DNA from: Streptomyces sp. NBC_00078
Lineage (GTDB): Bacteria; Actinomycetota; Actinomycetes; Streptomycetales; Streptomycetaceae
Direction of reading: 5' to 3'
NCBI RefSeq assembly: GCF_026343335.1
Contig: NZ_JAPELX010000001.1
Span: 2,170,001 to 2,234,000 of the forward strand
DNA length: 64,000 bases
Position 1 is the first letter of the stretch; each line of letters opens with the position of its first letter. Both the position numbers and the translations under genes were made by a program. Below are positions 34,421 to 42,863 of this stretch, one piece after another. Below the pieces are notes generated by a model. That model had not been told where the DNA came from. It ran no database searches and was given only the letters and a program-made list of their open reading frames with translations.

Positions 34421-35016
34421 TCAGCCGGATTCTTCGTCGGCCGACGTGAAGAGGGACGCGAAGAGGGCCTCCGCGTCGGTAACGGCCCGGGTCAACGCCT
34501 CGGGATCCGTGCCCAGTTGACCGAGCACCGCGTCGATCCCCGTTTCTCCGGATACGACGCCGGCCGTGGCAGCTCGCCCCTGAGCACCCGGTTGACCGCC
34601 AACTCGGCGACGATCAAGTAAGTCGGAATTCCTGCGAGATGGAACAGCAACGGCTCCACCCGGAACCGCCCTTCCTCCGCCTCCGCCAACTCATGCTCCA
34701 CGACGTCGAGATCGCGGTAGTGCACGTCCACACGCCGCCCGTCGATCGTCAGCCAGGCGCCGCCGTTGAACACGCCGCAGCCCCATCCCCCGACCTCGGA
34801 GACCTCGCCCTCCCAGCCGAGGGCGCGGAGGTCGGCGGGGTCGAAGAGGCCGCGGTAGTAGACCGCCATGTCCCAGTCACTGTCGGGCCGGTGGGTGCCC
34901 TGAGCGCGGGAGCCATCGAGGGCGACATCCTGGACGGCGGGGACGGCGGGGACGGCGGCGAGGCGGTCGGCGACTCTGTCGAGGAATCCCCGGTCACCTC
35001 CGTCCATCTCAGCCAT
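34421..35016 (-). pseudogene. Nucleotidyltransferase-domain gene with internal deletion and frameshift
   Basis: The ATG at 35016 starts a normal nucleotidyltransferase front half: VALDGSRAQGTHRPDSDWDM (the GS..DxD catalytic motif), then RRVDVHYRDLDVVEHEL and FHLAGIPTYLIVAELAVNRV. After LPRPASYPEK at about 34,545 the frame goes off course and stops at 34,492. Another frame then reads ETGIDAVLGQLGTDPEALTR and AVTDAEALFASLFTSADEES, the usual C-terminus, ending at 34,421. The segment normally between (including the WWG region) is missing, so about 200 bp were deleted out of frame. A front-half protein with an intact active site could still be made. Confidence 0.8.
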
Positions 35017-35280
35017 GACGGCCAGCCTGCCCCGCACGCGACAGCCGGCGCCACGCATTATCAGCGAGTTCGTCACTCGAAGTACGGAACCTTGCACGTG
35101 GGTGCGAACGGCAGCTGCGTGAGCGTGAGCGGTCCACCGCCGGAATGACATACGCGGCGGCCGGCCATCGCCACGCGGCACGGGCGTGACGCGCCCGCGT
35201 CCCGTGAAATTCGGATGCGGCCCCGGTCGGCTGCCCGGACCATCGTCGAGTTGTCCCGCATCTGCTCCAGGAGCCGCCCC

Positions 35281-35688
35281 GTGATCCGCCGTGTCACCTC
35301 TCCCGTTCTCTTCCCGCCGCCCACCTACTCCCACGCCTCCGTCGTCGAGGCCGGCGCCAAGCTCGCGTTCCTCGCCGGTTCCGTCCCTCTCGACGCCGAG
35401 GGGAAGCTGGTCGGCGAGGGAGATCCCGTGCGGCAGGCCGAGCAGGTGCTGGTGAATCTCAAGGAGCAACTGCGCGCCGCCGGTACCGACTTGGCGCATG
35501 TCGTCGCGACCGACGTGTATGTGGTGAGCGGTGACACCGCCGTGCTCTCCGCCGTCTGGGACGTCGTCGAGGCGTCCGGGCTCAGCATCGGACCCCACTC
35601 TTCGACACTGATAGGCGTGGCGTGTCTCGGGTACAGAGGACAGCTGGTGGAGATTACGGCTACTGCCGTTGTTCCCGAAGGCCGATGA
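35281..35688 (+). CDS. RidA/YjgF/YER057c family protein
   Basis: 135 residues. RidA proteins hydrolyse reactive enamine and imine intermediates in the cytoplasm. Family features: PPTYSHASVVEAGAKLAFLAGSVPLDAEG, a QAEQVLVNLKEQLRAAG helix, VVATDVYVV and a C-terminal LVEITATAVVP. The usual Arg of the RIEI/VEI motif is absent: GHxxR-type reading here is GYRGQLVEI, so it may belong to a RidA subgroup with altered activity. The GTG at 35281 follows AGGAG at seven bases. It precedes a gamma carbonic anhydrase on the same strand by 88 bp. Confidence 0.88.
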   Translation: MIRRVTSPVLFPPPTYSHASVVEAGAKLAFLAGSVPLDAEGKLVGEGDPVRQAEQVLVNLKEQLRAAGTDLAHVVATDVYVVSGDTAVLSAVWDVVEASGLSIGPHSSTLIGVACLGYRGQLVEITATAVVPEGR

Positions 35689-35726
35689 GGACCGTGGGCC
35701 TCCGTCGAGGCCCCGCGGGTCCCCGT

Positions 35727-35766
35727 AGGTCTCAATAGGTCCCAATGGGTCTCAATTGGTCTCAAC
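35727..35766 (+). repeat. Four imperfect 10-bp tandem repeats upstream of the carbonic-anhydrase-like gene
   Basis: Four decamers of the form GGTCTCAAT plus one base (AGGTCTCAAT, AGGTCCCAAT, GGGTCTCAAT, TGGTCTCAAC) in the 88-bp gap, ending ten bases before the ATG and overlapping its ribosome binding site region. They could be repeated protein binding sites. Confidence 0.8.
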
Positions 35767-35776
35767 AGGAGGCTGC

Positions 35777-36376
35777 ATGTTGATCGAGCATCGCGGGCGC
35801 CGTCCCGTGGTCCCCGAGTCCGCCTACGTGGCGCCGACGGCCGTACTCTGCGGCGCCGTCACCCTGGGTGAGCGTGCCCGTGTGCTGCACGGCGCCGTAC
35901 TCACCGCCGAGGACGGTGAGGTCCGCGTCGGCTCGGACGTCGTCGTCATGGAGAACGCGCTGGTGCGAGGCCGCGCCGGGCACCCCGCCGTGCTCGGTGA
36001 CGCCGTGCTCGTCGGACCGCACGCCCATGTCAACGGAGCGGCCATCGAGGACGAGGTCTTCGTCGCCACCGGGGCCGCCGTCTTCCCGGGTGCCGTCGCC
36101 GGCGCCGGTTCCGAGCTGCGGATCAACAGCGTGCTGCAGGTCAACTCCGTACTGGCGCCCGGCACTGTCGTACCCATCGGCTGGATCGCGGCCGGAGCAC
36201 CGTTGGCGCGGCTCTTCTCACCCGAGCAGCATGACGAACTATGGGCTGTGCAGCGGGAGTTGGACTTTCCGGGCACGGTCTACGGCGTGGCCCGCGGCAC
36301 CTCCATGCGGGACATCATGGCGCGCCAGGCCGACTTCTACGGCGCCCATCACCACGACCGCCTCCTGGACCCCTGA
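35777..36376 (+). CDS. Gamma carbonic anhydrase-like (left-handed beta-helix) protein
   Basis: 199 residues. Hexapeptide repeats typical of the trimeric left-handed beta-helix appear throughout (VAPTAVLCGAVTLGERARVL, VLGDAVLVGPHAHVNGAAIE). The zinc-ligand histidines of Cam-type enzymes correspond to His residues in RVLHGAV and VGPHAHVNG. In this YrdA/PaaY-like group some proteins are carbonic anhydrases and others have acyltransferase-related roles; activity is not certain. The ATG at 35777 has AGGAGG upstream. A C-terminal helical tail follows the barrel. Confidence 0.85.
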   Translation: MLIEHRGRRPVVPESAYVAPTAVLCGAVTLGERARVLHGAVLTAEDGEVRVGSDVVVMENALVRGRAGHPAVLGDAVLVGPHAHVNGAAIEDEVFVATGAAVFPGAVAGAGSELRINSVLQVNSVLAPGTVVPIGWIAAGAPLARLFSPEQHDELWAVQRELDFPGTVYGVARGTSMRDIMARQADFYGAHHHDRLLDP

Positions 36377-36476
36377 CGGCTGACGACGACGAACGACGAC
36401 TGGCGATGACCACCGCTACTGCTACCGACGGGATCCGCCCTTGCGTGCCGAACCATCCCCAGCTTCCGAACCGTCC

Positions 36477-36935
36477 GTGGTGACACTCCGGCGGGCGGCC
36501 TCGGTTCCCGATGGCGATGCCTCTGCCGCAGCCGACGTCTGGCTCAGCTCCTTCGCCGCCGCGCTGCCGACGGTCGTCAGCCCTCGTTCCGCCGACGAGG
36601 TGCGCGGCTACTTCCGGGATGTCGTGGTTCCCCTGCGGGAGACCTGGGTCGCGGACGCCGGGGCCGACGGCGGGATCGTCGGGGTGATGGTGCTCCACGA
36701 CGACGAGCTCTCCCAGCTCTATCTGCAGCCCGACTGGCGTGGGCGAGGCATCGGTGATCGGTTCGTCGCGCTCGCCAAGGAGTGCAGACCGGGCGGGCTC
36801 AGTCTGTGGACCTTCCAGGTCAACAGGCCGGCCCACCGGTTCTACGAGCGCCACGGCTTCGTCGCCGTCGAGTACACGGACGGCAGCGGGAACGAGGAGC
36901 GTGAGCCGGACGTGCGCTATGTGTGGCAGCCCTGA
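36477..36935 (+). CDS. GNAT-family N-acetyltransferase
   Basis: About 152 residues. GNAT motif A is clear: SQLYLQPDWRGRGIGDRFVALAKE, the pyrophosphate-binding segment for acetyl-CoA, followed by motif B FQVNRPAHRFYERHGFVAVEY. The acceptor substrate is not evident. The start is uncertain: GTG codons at 36477 and 36480 precede the first fold strand (VVTLRRAA), and a TTG at 36441 is also in frame; none has a strong ribosome binding site. It follows the beta-helix protein by 100 bp. Confidence 0.85.
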   Translation: MVTLRRAASVPDGDASAAADVWLSSFAAALPTVVSPRSADEVRGYFRDVVVPLRETWVADAGADGGIVGVMVLHDDELSQLYLQPDWRGRGIGDRFVALAKECRPGGLSLWTFQVNRPAHRFYERHGFVAVEYTDGSGNEEREPDVRYVWQP

Positions 36936-37001
36936 GGACGCTCTGCGGAGGCCTGCCGCACCACCCGTGCCCTGCCTCTCACCGCACCCGCCGCCCCCGC
37001 C

Positions 37002-37976
37002 CTAGCCCGATGACCCGGGGCCGTGATGCCGGTAGGCCCAGTCCGCCGCCTGGGCCGCGAGCCGGACCAGGTCCGGGTCGCTCTCGTCGCCGTCGAGGTG
37101 GCGGTATTCGACGGCGGTGAGGATGACGATCCGTTCCCGCAGACCCAGGTGGTCGTAGAACCCGGAGGCGAGGATGTCCGCGGCGGCCTCGCCCGCCGGG
37201 ACGCCCGCCGCGTGGTGGGCCTGCACGAGCGCTTCGAGTTCGCGCAGGTAGGTGATGTAGTCGCGTACGTCCTGCGGGCCCATCACCGGACCATGTCCGG
37301 GGACCACCACTACGGGGTCCAGGGCGACGATCGTCTCGGCGGCGGAGATGATCCGGGCGAGCGGGCCGTTCCAGTGGACGGGGTGGTCGTCGGCGAACAG
37401 GACGTCCCCGGCGCAGATGACCCGCTGCTGGGGAAAGTGGACGATGAGGTCGCCGGCTGAGTGGGCCGGTCCCACCTCGATCAGTTCGGCCTCGATGTCG
37501 GCCACCCGCAGCGAATACCGGCCGGAAAAGGTGGTGGTGGGCGGGACGGACTCGACGCCCTCGTACTCGTAGCGGCCGAAGTGTTCGCGCGCGTACCAGC
37601 CGAGCGGCTGGTCGGCCGGTGTCTGGTGGGTGAGGAAGTGCATCTGCTGCGGGGAGGGTTCGTGGCAGAGGTGCTCGGCGCTCGCCTTCGTGGCGATGAT
37701 CTCGGCGCCTGGGAAGCAGCCGTTGCCGAAGGTGTGGTCGCCGTTGACGTGGGTGTTGACGATCGTCCGCACGGCGGCGGCGCCCGCGGGCAGGACCGGC
37801 CGGGCGGCGGCGATGAGGGCCTCGGTCATGGGCCGGTCGTACGGGGTGTCGACCAGCGTCGCCTGCTCGCCGGAGGTGACGAGCAGACAGTTGGCGTAGC
37901 CCCAGGTGCCCGCGTGGCCCGGGGACCACAGGTGGAGTCCGTCGGCGACCGGGGTGAGTCCGTCGGGAAGGTTCAT
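37002..37976 (-). CDS. Metallo-beta-lactamase-fold hydrolase with an Asn at a metal-ligand position
   Basis: 324 residues. The MBL fold is clear: a THVNGDH segment (His76, Asn78, Asp80, His81) replaces the usual THxHxDH, with further ligands at AHSAGDLIVHF, ICAGDVLFADDHPVHW and VVVPGHGPV. An Asn in place of the second His resembles the mono-zinc class B2 pattern, seen also in some environmental hydrolases. It is followed by a helical C-terminal extension. Cytosolic with no signal peptide, so a periplasmic beta-lactamase role is unlikely. The ATG at 37976 (MNLPDGLTPVADGL) fits. Confidence 0.88.
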   Translation of the reverse strand: MNLPDGLTPVADGLHLWSPGHAGTWGYANCLLVTSGEQATLVDTPYDRPMTEALIAAARPVLPAGAAAVRTIVNTHVNGDHTFGNGCFPGAEIIATKASAEHLCHEPSPQQMHFLTHQTPADQPLGWYAREHFGRYEYEGVESVPPTTTFSGRYSLRVADIEAELIEVGPAHSAGDLIVHFPQQRVICAGDVLFADDHPVHWNGPLARIISAAETIVALDPVVVVPGHGPVMGPQDVRDYITYLRELEALVQAHHAAGVPAGEAAADILASGFYDHLGLRERIVILTAVEYRHLDGDESDPDLVRLAAQAADWAYRHHGPGSSG

Positions 37977-38000
37977 GCCATTGATTGTCGGTGAAGGTGA

Positions 38001-38723
38001 TCACAGGTTCTGCGGTCGCCCCCACACCCGCCTCTTGCGCTCCGGCTTCGCATAACTCCCCGCTCTGCTCGTCCTCAGCCCCATCGTCACCAGCGACTCC
38101 GCCAGCTTCACCGCCGCCGCGACCCCGTCGACCACCGGCACCCCGAGCTTCTCCCCCACCACCTGCTGCAGTCCGGTCATCCCGGCGCACCCGAGCACCA
38201 GCACCTCGGCCCCGGCCTCCAGCGCCCGTTCGGCCGCCGTCAGAAACGCCGCCTCCGTGCGGTCGGGGTCCCCAAGATCGAGAACTCCGAGACCGGTACC
38301 GACCACCGCGGCGCAGTTGCGCCCCACCCCAGCCAGCTCCAGGCTGTCCTCGATCTGGCCGCAGGAGCGCTCCAGCGTCGTGACAACGCCGTACCTCCGG
38401 CCCAGTAAGCACGCCAGATGCGCCGCGGCCTCCGTGATGTCGACCACCGGCGCGTCGACCAACTCCCGTACGCCTTCGCGCCCGTGCTCCCCGAAGCCGG
38501 CCATGACGACGGCGTCGTACGACGGTCCTTCGTACGTCCGCAGCAGATCGAGGACGGCCGCGGCCGACAGATGGCTGTCGAGCCAGCTCTCCGCCGACTC
38601 GGGGCCCCATGTGGGGGTCAGCCCGAGCACGGTGGTGCCCGGGCCTGCGGCGGCCCGGGCACCTCGTACGATCTCCTCGGTCATCTCCTGCGTGGTGTTG
38701 CAGTTGGTGACGACGATCCGCAC
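38001..38723 (-). CDS. Hydantoin/allantoin racemase-like protein missing one catalytic cysteine
   Basis: 240 residues of the Asp/Glu/hydantoin racemase superfamily (VVTNCNTTQEMTEEI at the start, VLVLGCAGMTGLQQVV near the end). These enzymes use two cysteines as acid and base. The second is present (Cys179), but the first, expected in an I-A-C-F-G-like motif, is Gly76 (VVMAGFGEHG). It may act by a one-base mechanism or on a different substrate. The GTG at 38723 lies five bases after the permease stop, so it is co-transcribed with the NCS1 permease under a GntR regulator. Confidence 0.8.
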   Translation of the reverse strand: MRIVVTNCNTTQEMTEEIVRGARAAAGPGTTVLGLTPTWGPESAESWLDSHLSAAAVLDLLRTYEGPSYDAVVMAGFGEHGREGVRELVDAPVVDITEAAAHLACLLGRRYGVVTTLERSCGQIEDSLELAGVGRNCAAVVGTGLGVLDLGDPDRTEAAFLTAAERALEAGAEVLVLGCAGMTGLQQVVGEKLGVPVVDGVAAAVKLAESLVTMGLRTSRAGSYAKPERKRRVWGRPQNL

Positions 38724-38728
38724 TCCGC

Positions 38729-40219
38729 TCAGACCTCCGCAGACCCGGCGGACACGGCCGGTACGGCAGCCGCAGCCGTAGCCGCCCGTTCGGACCGGCA
38801 CAGCAGCGCGTACAGGCCTGCCCCCAGCGCCGTGCCGATGAACCACGAGTACGGGGCCACGTCGCTGAAGGTCTTCACGAGCGCGAGTACGGCCGCGACC
38901 CCCGCCGACGGCAGGAACGCCCACAGGGCCTTCGGGTTGACGCCCTTGCGGTAGTAGTAGCGGCTGCCGGGGCGGGCGTCGAACAGTTCGTTCACGTCGA
39001 CACGGCCGCGCTTGACCCAGTAGTAGTCGAGCATGATCACGCCGAACAGCGGGCCGAGGAAGGCGCCGAGACCGCCCAGGAAGTAGTTGACGACCGTGGG
39101 GTTGGAGAAGAGGTTCCACGGGGTCACGACCAGGGCGGCGACCGTACTGATCATGCCGCCGACCTTGAAGGTGATCTTCTGCGGCCAGACGTTGGCCAGG
39201 TCGTACGCCGGTGAGACGAAGTTGGCGACGATGTTGACGCCCATGGTGGCGACGGCGAAGGTGAACGCACCCACCACGAGCACCCAGGTGTTGCCCACCT
39301 TCGCCACCAGCTCCGCGGGGTCCGTGATCGCCTCACCGAACACCTTCAGCGAGCCGGCCGTGACGATCACGGAGACGACCACGAAGGCGGTCGAGTTGAT
39401 GGGCAGGCCCCAGAAGTTGCCGCGCCGGACGGTGCGATTGTCCGGTGCGAAGCGCGAGAAGTCGCAGAAGTTGAGCATCAGCGTGCCGTATGTGGCGAGG
39501 ATCAGCCCGATCGCGCCGAACCACTGCCGCCACTGCTCCCCCACGGAGACCGGATGCGGGGTGGACGTGAGCGAGATGCTCCAGTCGGCCTTCCACAGCA
39601 CCCACACCGCCAGCGCGATCATCACCAGCCAGATCGCCGGACCGCAGAAGTCCTGGAACTTCCGCACGGATTCCATGCCCTGACTGATGATCAGCGCCTG
39701 GACCAGCCACAACGAGAGGAACGACACCCAGCCGAGCGCGTCGAGTCCCACGAAGGAGTGGTGCGTCCAGGACTCCAGGCCCGGCCAGGCGGCCAGCAGC
39801 ATCACGTTGACGGCGACGGAGGCCAGATAGGTCTGGATGCCGTACCACATGATGGCGATCACGGCCCGGATGAGGGCCGGGATGTTGGCTCCCCAGACGC
39901 CGAAGCTGATACGGCTGACGACCGGGAAGGGCACGCCGTGGCGCTGGCCGACCTTCCCCATCCAGTTCATGCCGACGTAGATGAGTACGAAGCCGACGAG
40001 CAGGGACGTGAAGACCTGCCACACGTTCATGCCGAGGACGAGCAGACCGGCGGCGAAGGTGTAGTTGCCGAGGTTGTGGACGTCGGACATCCACATGGCG
40101 AAGAGGTCGAAGACCTTCCAGTTGCGCTTCTCGGCCGGAGCCAGGTCTTCGTTGGTGAGCCGGGGGTCGGGGGTGAACGGTGGAGCGCCGATGGCTTCGG
40201 CACGGTCGGCGAGGGACAC
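38729..40219 (-). CDS. NCS1-family nucleobase/hydantoin/allantoin cation symporter
   Basis: 496 residues with twelve membrane helices. Family text: NEDLAPAEKRNWKVFDLFAMWMSDVHNLGNY, SRISFGVWGANIPALIRAVI, MGVNIVANFVSPAYDLANVWP and PWNLFSNPTVVNYFLGGLGAFLGPLFG. NCS1 carriers import hydantoins, allantoin, uracil or cytosine with Na+ or H+; pairing with a racemase-like enzyme of the hydantoin family favours hydantoin or allantoin. The GTG at 40219 follows GGAGG. A divergent GntR gene and a palindrome lie upstream. Confidence 0.93.
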   Translation of the reverse strand: MSLADRAEAIGAPPFTPDPRLTNEDLAPAEKRNWKVFDLFAMWMSDVHNLGNYTFAAGLLVLGMNVWQVFTSLLVGFVLIYVGMNWMGKVGQRHGVPFPVVSRISFGVWGANIPALIRAVIAIMWYGIQTYLASVAVNVMLLAAWPGLESWTHHSFVGLDALGWVSFLSLWLVQALIISQGMESVRKFQDFCGPAIWLVMIALAVWVLWKADWSISLTSTPHPVSVGEQWRQWFGAIGLILATYGTLMLNFCDFSRFAPDNRTVRRGNFWGLPINSTAFVVVSVIVTAGSLKVFGEAITDPAELVAKVGNTWVLVVGAFTFAVATMGVNIVANFVSPAYDLANVWPQKITFKVGGMISTVAALVVTPWNLFSNPTVVNYFLGGLGAFLGPLFGVIMLDYYWVKRGRVDVNELFDARPGSRYYYRKGVNPKALWAFLPSAGVAAVLALVKTFSDVAPYSWFIGTALGAGLYALLCRSERAATAAAAVPAVSAGSAEV

Positions 40220-40256
40220 GGGGCCTCCAGGGACGGGCGGACGGAGGACTGCAACC

Positions 40257-40272
40257 GTTTGGTATACCAAAC
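40257..40272. promoter_or_regulatory. GntR (FadR-type) operator palindrome
   Basis: GTTTGGTATACCAAAC is a perfect 16-bp palindrome between the permease and the divergent GntR gene. Its TGGTATACCA core fits the FadR-subfamily consensus TNGTNNNACNA, so it is very likely the regulator binding site controlling both genes. Confidence 0.8.
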
Positions 40273-40363
40273 TGCGGTCATAGTCCTCCCGTCAAGCGTT
40301 CGGACCGATGTCGCTGCCATTAACGCTCGGTAAAACAGCCCCGAGGTCGGAGAAGATGACTCC

Positions 40364-41074
40364 ATGAGCTCCTCCACGACGAAGATCGAACCTCTGGGCG
40401 CGGTCCGCGAACGCGTTCTGGCCGGCCTGCGGCAGGAGATCATCGCCGGCACCCTGCTGCCGGGCGACCGACTGGTCGAACGGGAGCTGGCCGAGCACTT
40501 CGGGGTGTCCCGGGTGCCGGTGCGCGAGGCTATCCGGGCGCTGGTCGCCGAGGGCTTCGTCCACTTCGAGACGCCACGCCGCACGGTCGTACGCCGTCTC
40601 ACCCCGACGGACGTCCGGGAACTCTTCGAGCTGCGCGAGGCCCTGGAGGTCTACGCAGCCGGGCTCGCCGCGTCACACGCGACGCCGGAGGATCTGGCCG
40701 AGGCGGAGGAACTCCTCGGCCGCGCCGCCGCCGCGACCGAGGCGGGGGACGCCGAGATGATCACCGACATCAACAGCCGTCTGCACGACCGCATCATGGC
40801 CATGGCGGGCAACAGCCTGCTGACCGAGGCACTGGAGCCGGTCGCCGGCCGACTGCGCTGGATGACCCGGCGCAACGAGGAGTGGCCCCAACTCCTGGTG
40901 GAACACCGCGAGTTGTACGAGGCGATCGCCTCCGGAGACCCGGACCGCGCCCGCGCGCACGCCCTCGCCCATGTGCGGACCAACTACCGCTCCACGGTGC
41001 GGCATCTGTTCGGGGACACAGAGGGCAGGGAGGGCCGGGGGGACGCGGAGGATCTGGAGGACGCGGAGGCCTGA
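40364..41074 (+). CDS. GntR family (FadR subfamily) transcriptional regulator
   Basis: 236 residues. N-terminal winged helix (LLPGDRLVERELAEHFGVSRVPVREAIRAL), then an all-helical FCD ligand domain with metal-binding residues: ELREALEVYAAGLAA, HDRIMAMAGN and HRELYEAIASGDPDRAR. FadR-type regulators usually respond to small acids or heterocycles and repress divergent catabolic genes; here the permease and racemase-like gene. The last fifteen residues are an acidic tail (REGRGDAEDLEDAEA). The ATG at 40364 begins MSSSTTKIEPLG. Confidence 0.93.
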   Translation: MSSSTTKIEPLGAVRERVLAGLRQEIIAGTLLPGDRLVERELAEHFGVSRVPVREAIRALVAEGFVHFETPRRTVVRRLTPTDVRELFELREALEVYAAGLAASHATPEDLAEAEELLGRAAAATEAGDAEMITDINSRLHDRIMAMAGNSLLTEALEPVAGRLRWMTRRNEEWPQLLVEHRELYEAIASGDPDRARAHALAHVRTNYRSTVRHLFGDTEGREGRGDAEDLEDAEA

Positions 41075-41081
41075 CGGGCAG

Positions 41082-42044
41082 TCAGCGGCGGGCGTACCTG
41101 TCGGTCGCCGCCACCAGCGCCTCGGCAACTCCCGGCGCCCCCATGTTGTGCCCGACCTCGTCGACGACGGTCAACTCGCTGCCGGGCCAGGCGTGGTGGA
41201 GACGCCAGACGGTTCCGAGGAGGTTGCCGAAGTCGAGACTCCCCTGGACGAGGGTGCCGGGGATGTCCTTGAGCACGGGCGCGTCCCGCAGGACCACGCC
41301 TTCGTCGTTGCCCTCGCCCAGGAAGCAGTCGTTGCCCCAGTAGTGCGTGACCGTGCGAGCGAAGCCCATGCGGAATTCCGGGTCCTCGAAACGCTGGACC
41401 GAGCGCGGTGGCGCGGGAATGATCGCCGTCTCCCAGTCGGTCCAGGCGCGCGCCGCCCGTTTCCGCACCGAGGGGTCGGGGGACTCCAGGAGGCGGTTGT
41501 AAGCGGCGGCGAGGTTGCCGTCCCGGTCGTCGGCGGGCAGTTCGGCCAGGAACCGCTCATACGCCTCCGGGAAGATCTTTCCCAGTCCCCTGGTCAGCAG
41601 CGCGTGTTCCGCGTCGGCGCCGGTGGCGACCAGGGTCAGGACCAGCTCGGACACCGCCGCGGGATGCGTCTGTGCGTACCGCAGCCCGAGCACCGACCCC
41701 CACGAACCGCCCCACACCAGCCACCGCTCGATCCCCAGGTGCGCCCGCAGCAGCTCCAGGTCGGCGATGAGATGCGCCGTCGTGTTGACGCTCATGTCGG
41801 TGTCGTACGCGCTCGCATGCGGTGTGGACCGCCCGCAGCCGCGCTGGTCGAGCAGCACGATCCGGTACGCGTCCGGGTCGAAGTAACGCCGGAAGAACGG
41901 GCCGCAGCCGGACCCCGGCCCGCCGTGCAGCACGACCGCGGGCTTGCCCCCGGGGTTCCCGCAGGCCTCCCAGTGGATGCGGTTGCCGTCGCCGACGTCG
42001 AGCATGCCGTGGTCGTACGGCTCGGTCTCCGGGTAAAGAGGCAC
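41082..42044 (-). CDS. pip: Prolyl aminopeptidase
   Basis: 320 residues, alpha/beta-hydrolase fold. It removes N-terminal proline from peptides in the cytoplasm. Features: VVLHGGPGSGCGPFFRRYFDP (oxyanion region), VLLDQRGCGRS, the nucleophile elbow GGSWGS (Ser114), and His299 in VDEVGHNM. The catalytic Asp is probably Asp271 in LVQGSLDFGN, where most family members have GRYD; the surrounding text is thus atypical. Convergent with the GntR gene, whose stop is 8 bp away. Confidence 0.93.
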   Translation of the reverse strand: MPLYPETEPYDHGMLDVGDGNRIHWEACGNPGGKPAVVLHGGPGSGCGPFFRRYFDPDAYRIVLLDQRGCGRSTPHASAYDTDMSVNTTAHLIADLELLRAHLGIERWLVWGGSWGSVLGLRYAQTHPAAVSELVLTLVATGADAEHALLTRGLGKIFPEAYERFLAELPADDRDGNLAAAYNRLLESPDPSVRKRAARAWTDWETAIIPAPPRSVQRFEDPEFRMGFARTVTHYWGNDCFLGEGNDEGVVLRDAPVLKDIPGTLVQGSLDFGNLLGTVWRLHHAWPGSELTVVDEVGHNMGAPGVAEALVAATDRYARR

Positions 42045-42081
42045 CCGGGCACCGTAACCTCCGTACGGTCGGCCCGTCGCC

Positions 42082-42789
42082 TTATTTCCCGGCCGTCCGG
42101 ACGGGCAGTCCCGCCGCCTCCGCCGCCCTGCGCAGCACGTCCCGCAGCATTTCGGGGGTGAGCTTGCCGGTGAAGGTGTTGCGCTGACTGACGTGGTAGC
42201 AGCCGAAGAGGTCGAGGCCCCCGCCGAGCGACACGCGCGTGCCGTGCCCGAAGGCGGGCCGCGGGCGGGGAACCGTCCAGCCGGCCTCGGCGAAGGCGGG
42301 CAGCGCGGCCTGCCAGCCGAACGCGCCGAGCACGACCACCGCGCGCAGGGCCGGCCGCAGGAGCGTCAGTTCCTGGACGAGCCAGGGCCGGCAGGTGTCC
42401 CGCTCCCCCGGGGTGGGCTTGTTCTCGGGCGGGGCGCAGTGCACCGGCGAGGTGACGCGGACGCCGAGCAGCTCCAGGCCGTCGTCGGCGCTGACGGAGG
42501 CCGGCCGGTTCGCCAGCCCCACGTCGTACAGCGCCTGGTACAGCACGTCCCCGGAGCGGTCCCCGGTGAACATGCGGCCGGTGCGGTTCCCGCCGTGGGC
42601 GGCGGGCGCGAGGCCGATGATCAGGAGCGGGGCGTCGGCAGGTCCGAAGCCGGGCACCGGGCGGGCCCAGTACGTCCAGTCCTGGAAGGCCGCCCGTTTC
42701 GTCCGGCCGACCTCCTCGCGCCAGTCCACGAGCCGAGGGCATGCCGTGCATCCGCAGATCCGGGCGTCGAGATCGGCCAGGCTGTCCAT
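42082..42789 (-). CDS. Family 5 uracil-DNA glycosylase (UdgB type)
   Basis: 235 residues. Removes uracil, and in this family hypoxanthine and other bases, from DNA in base-excision repair. Motif A reads GLAPAAHGGNRTGRMFTGD and motif B CYHVSQRNTFTGKLT. Four cysteines that ligate a [4Fe-4S] cluster are visible in CTACPRL near the start and CAPP...RDTCRPWL in the middle. As usual for family 5, motif A lacks the polar catalytic residue of family 1. The ATG at 42789 follows GGAGGGC closely; a GTG three codons upstream is the alternative start. Confidence 0.93.
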   Translation of the reverse strand: MDSLADLDARICGCTACPRLVDWREEVGRTKRAAFQDWTYWARPVPGFGPADAPLLIIGLAPAAHGGNRTGRMFTGDRSGDVLYQALYDVGLANRPASVSADDGLELLGVRVTSPVHCAPPENKPTPGERDTCRPWLVQELTLLRPALRAVVVLGAFGWQAALPAFAEAGWTVPRPRPAFGHGTRVSLGGGLDLFGCYHVSQRNTFTGKLTPEMLRDVLRRAAEAAGLPVRTAGK

Positions 42790-42863
42790 GCCCTCCACCG
42801 TAGAACCACCGGACTGGCCCCCGCTGACCTGCGGTCCTGCTCGTCCCGACGCATGCTGGAGGC

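Noticed and set aside
35073..35324. Minus-strand frame of 83 codons ending TQLPFAPTCKVPYFE
   Set aside because: Overlaps the RidA start, has no clear start signal and no recognisable family; it could be a small gene but I cannot support it.
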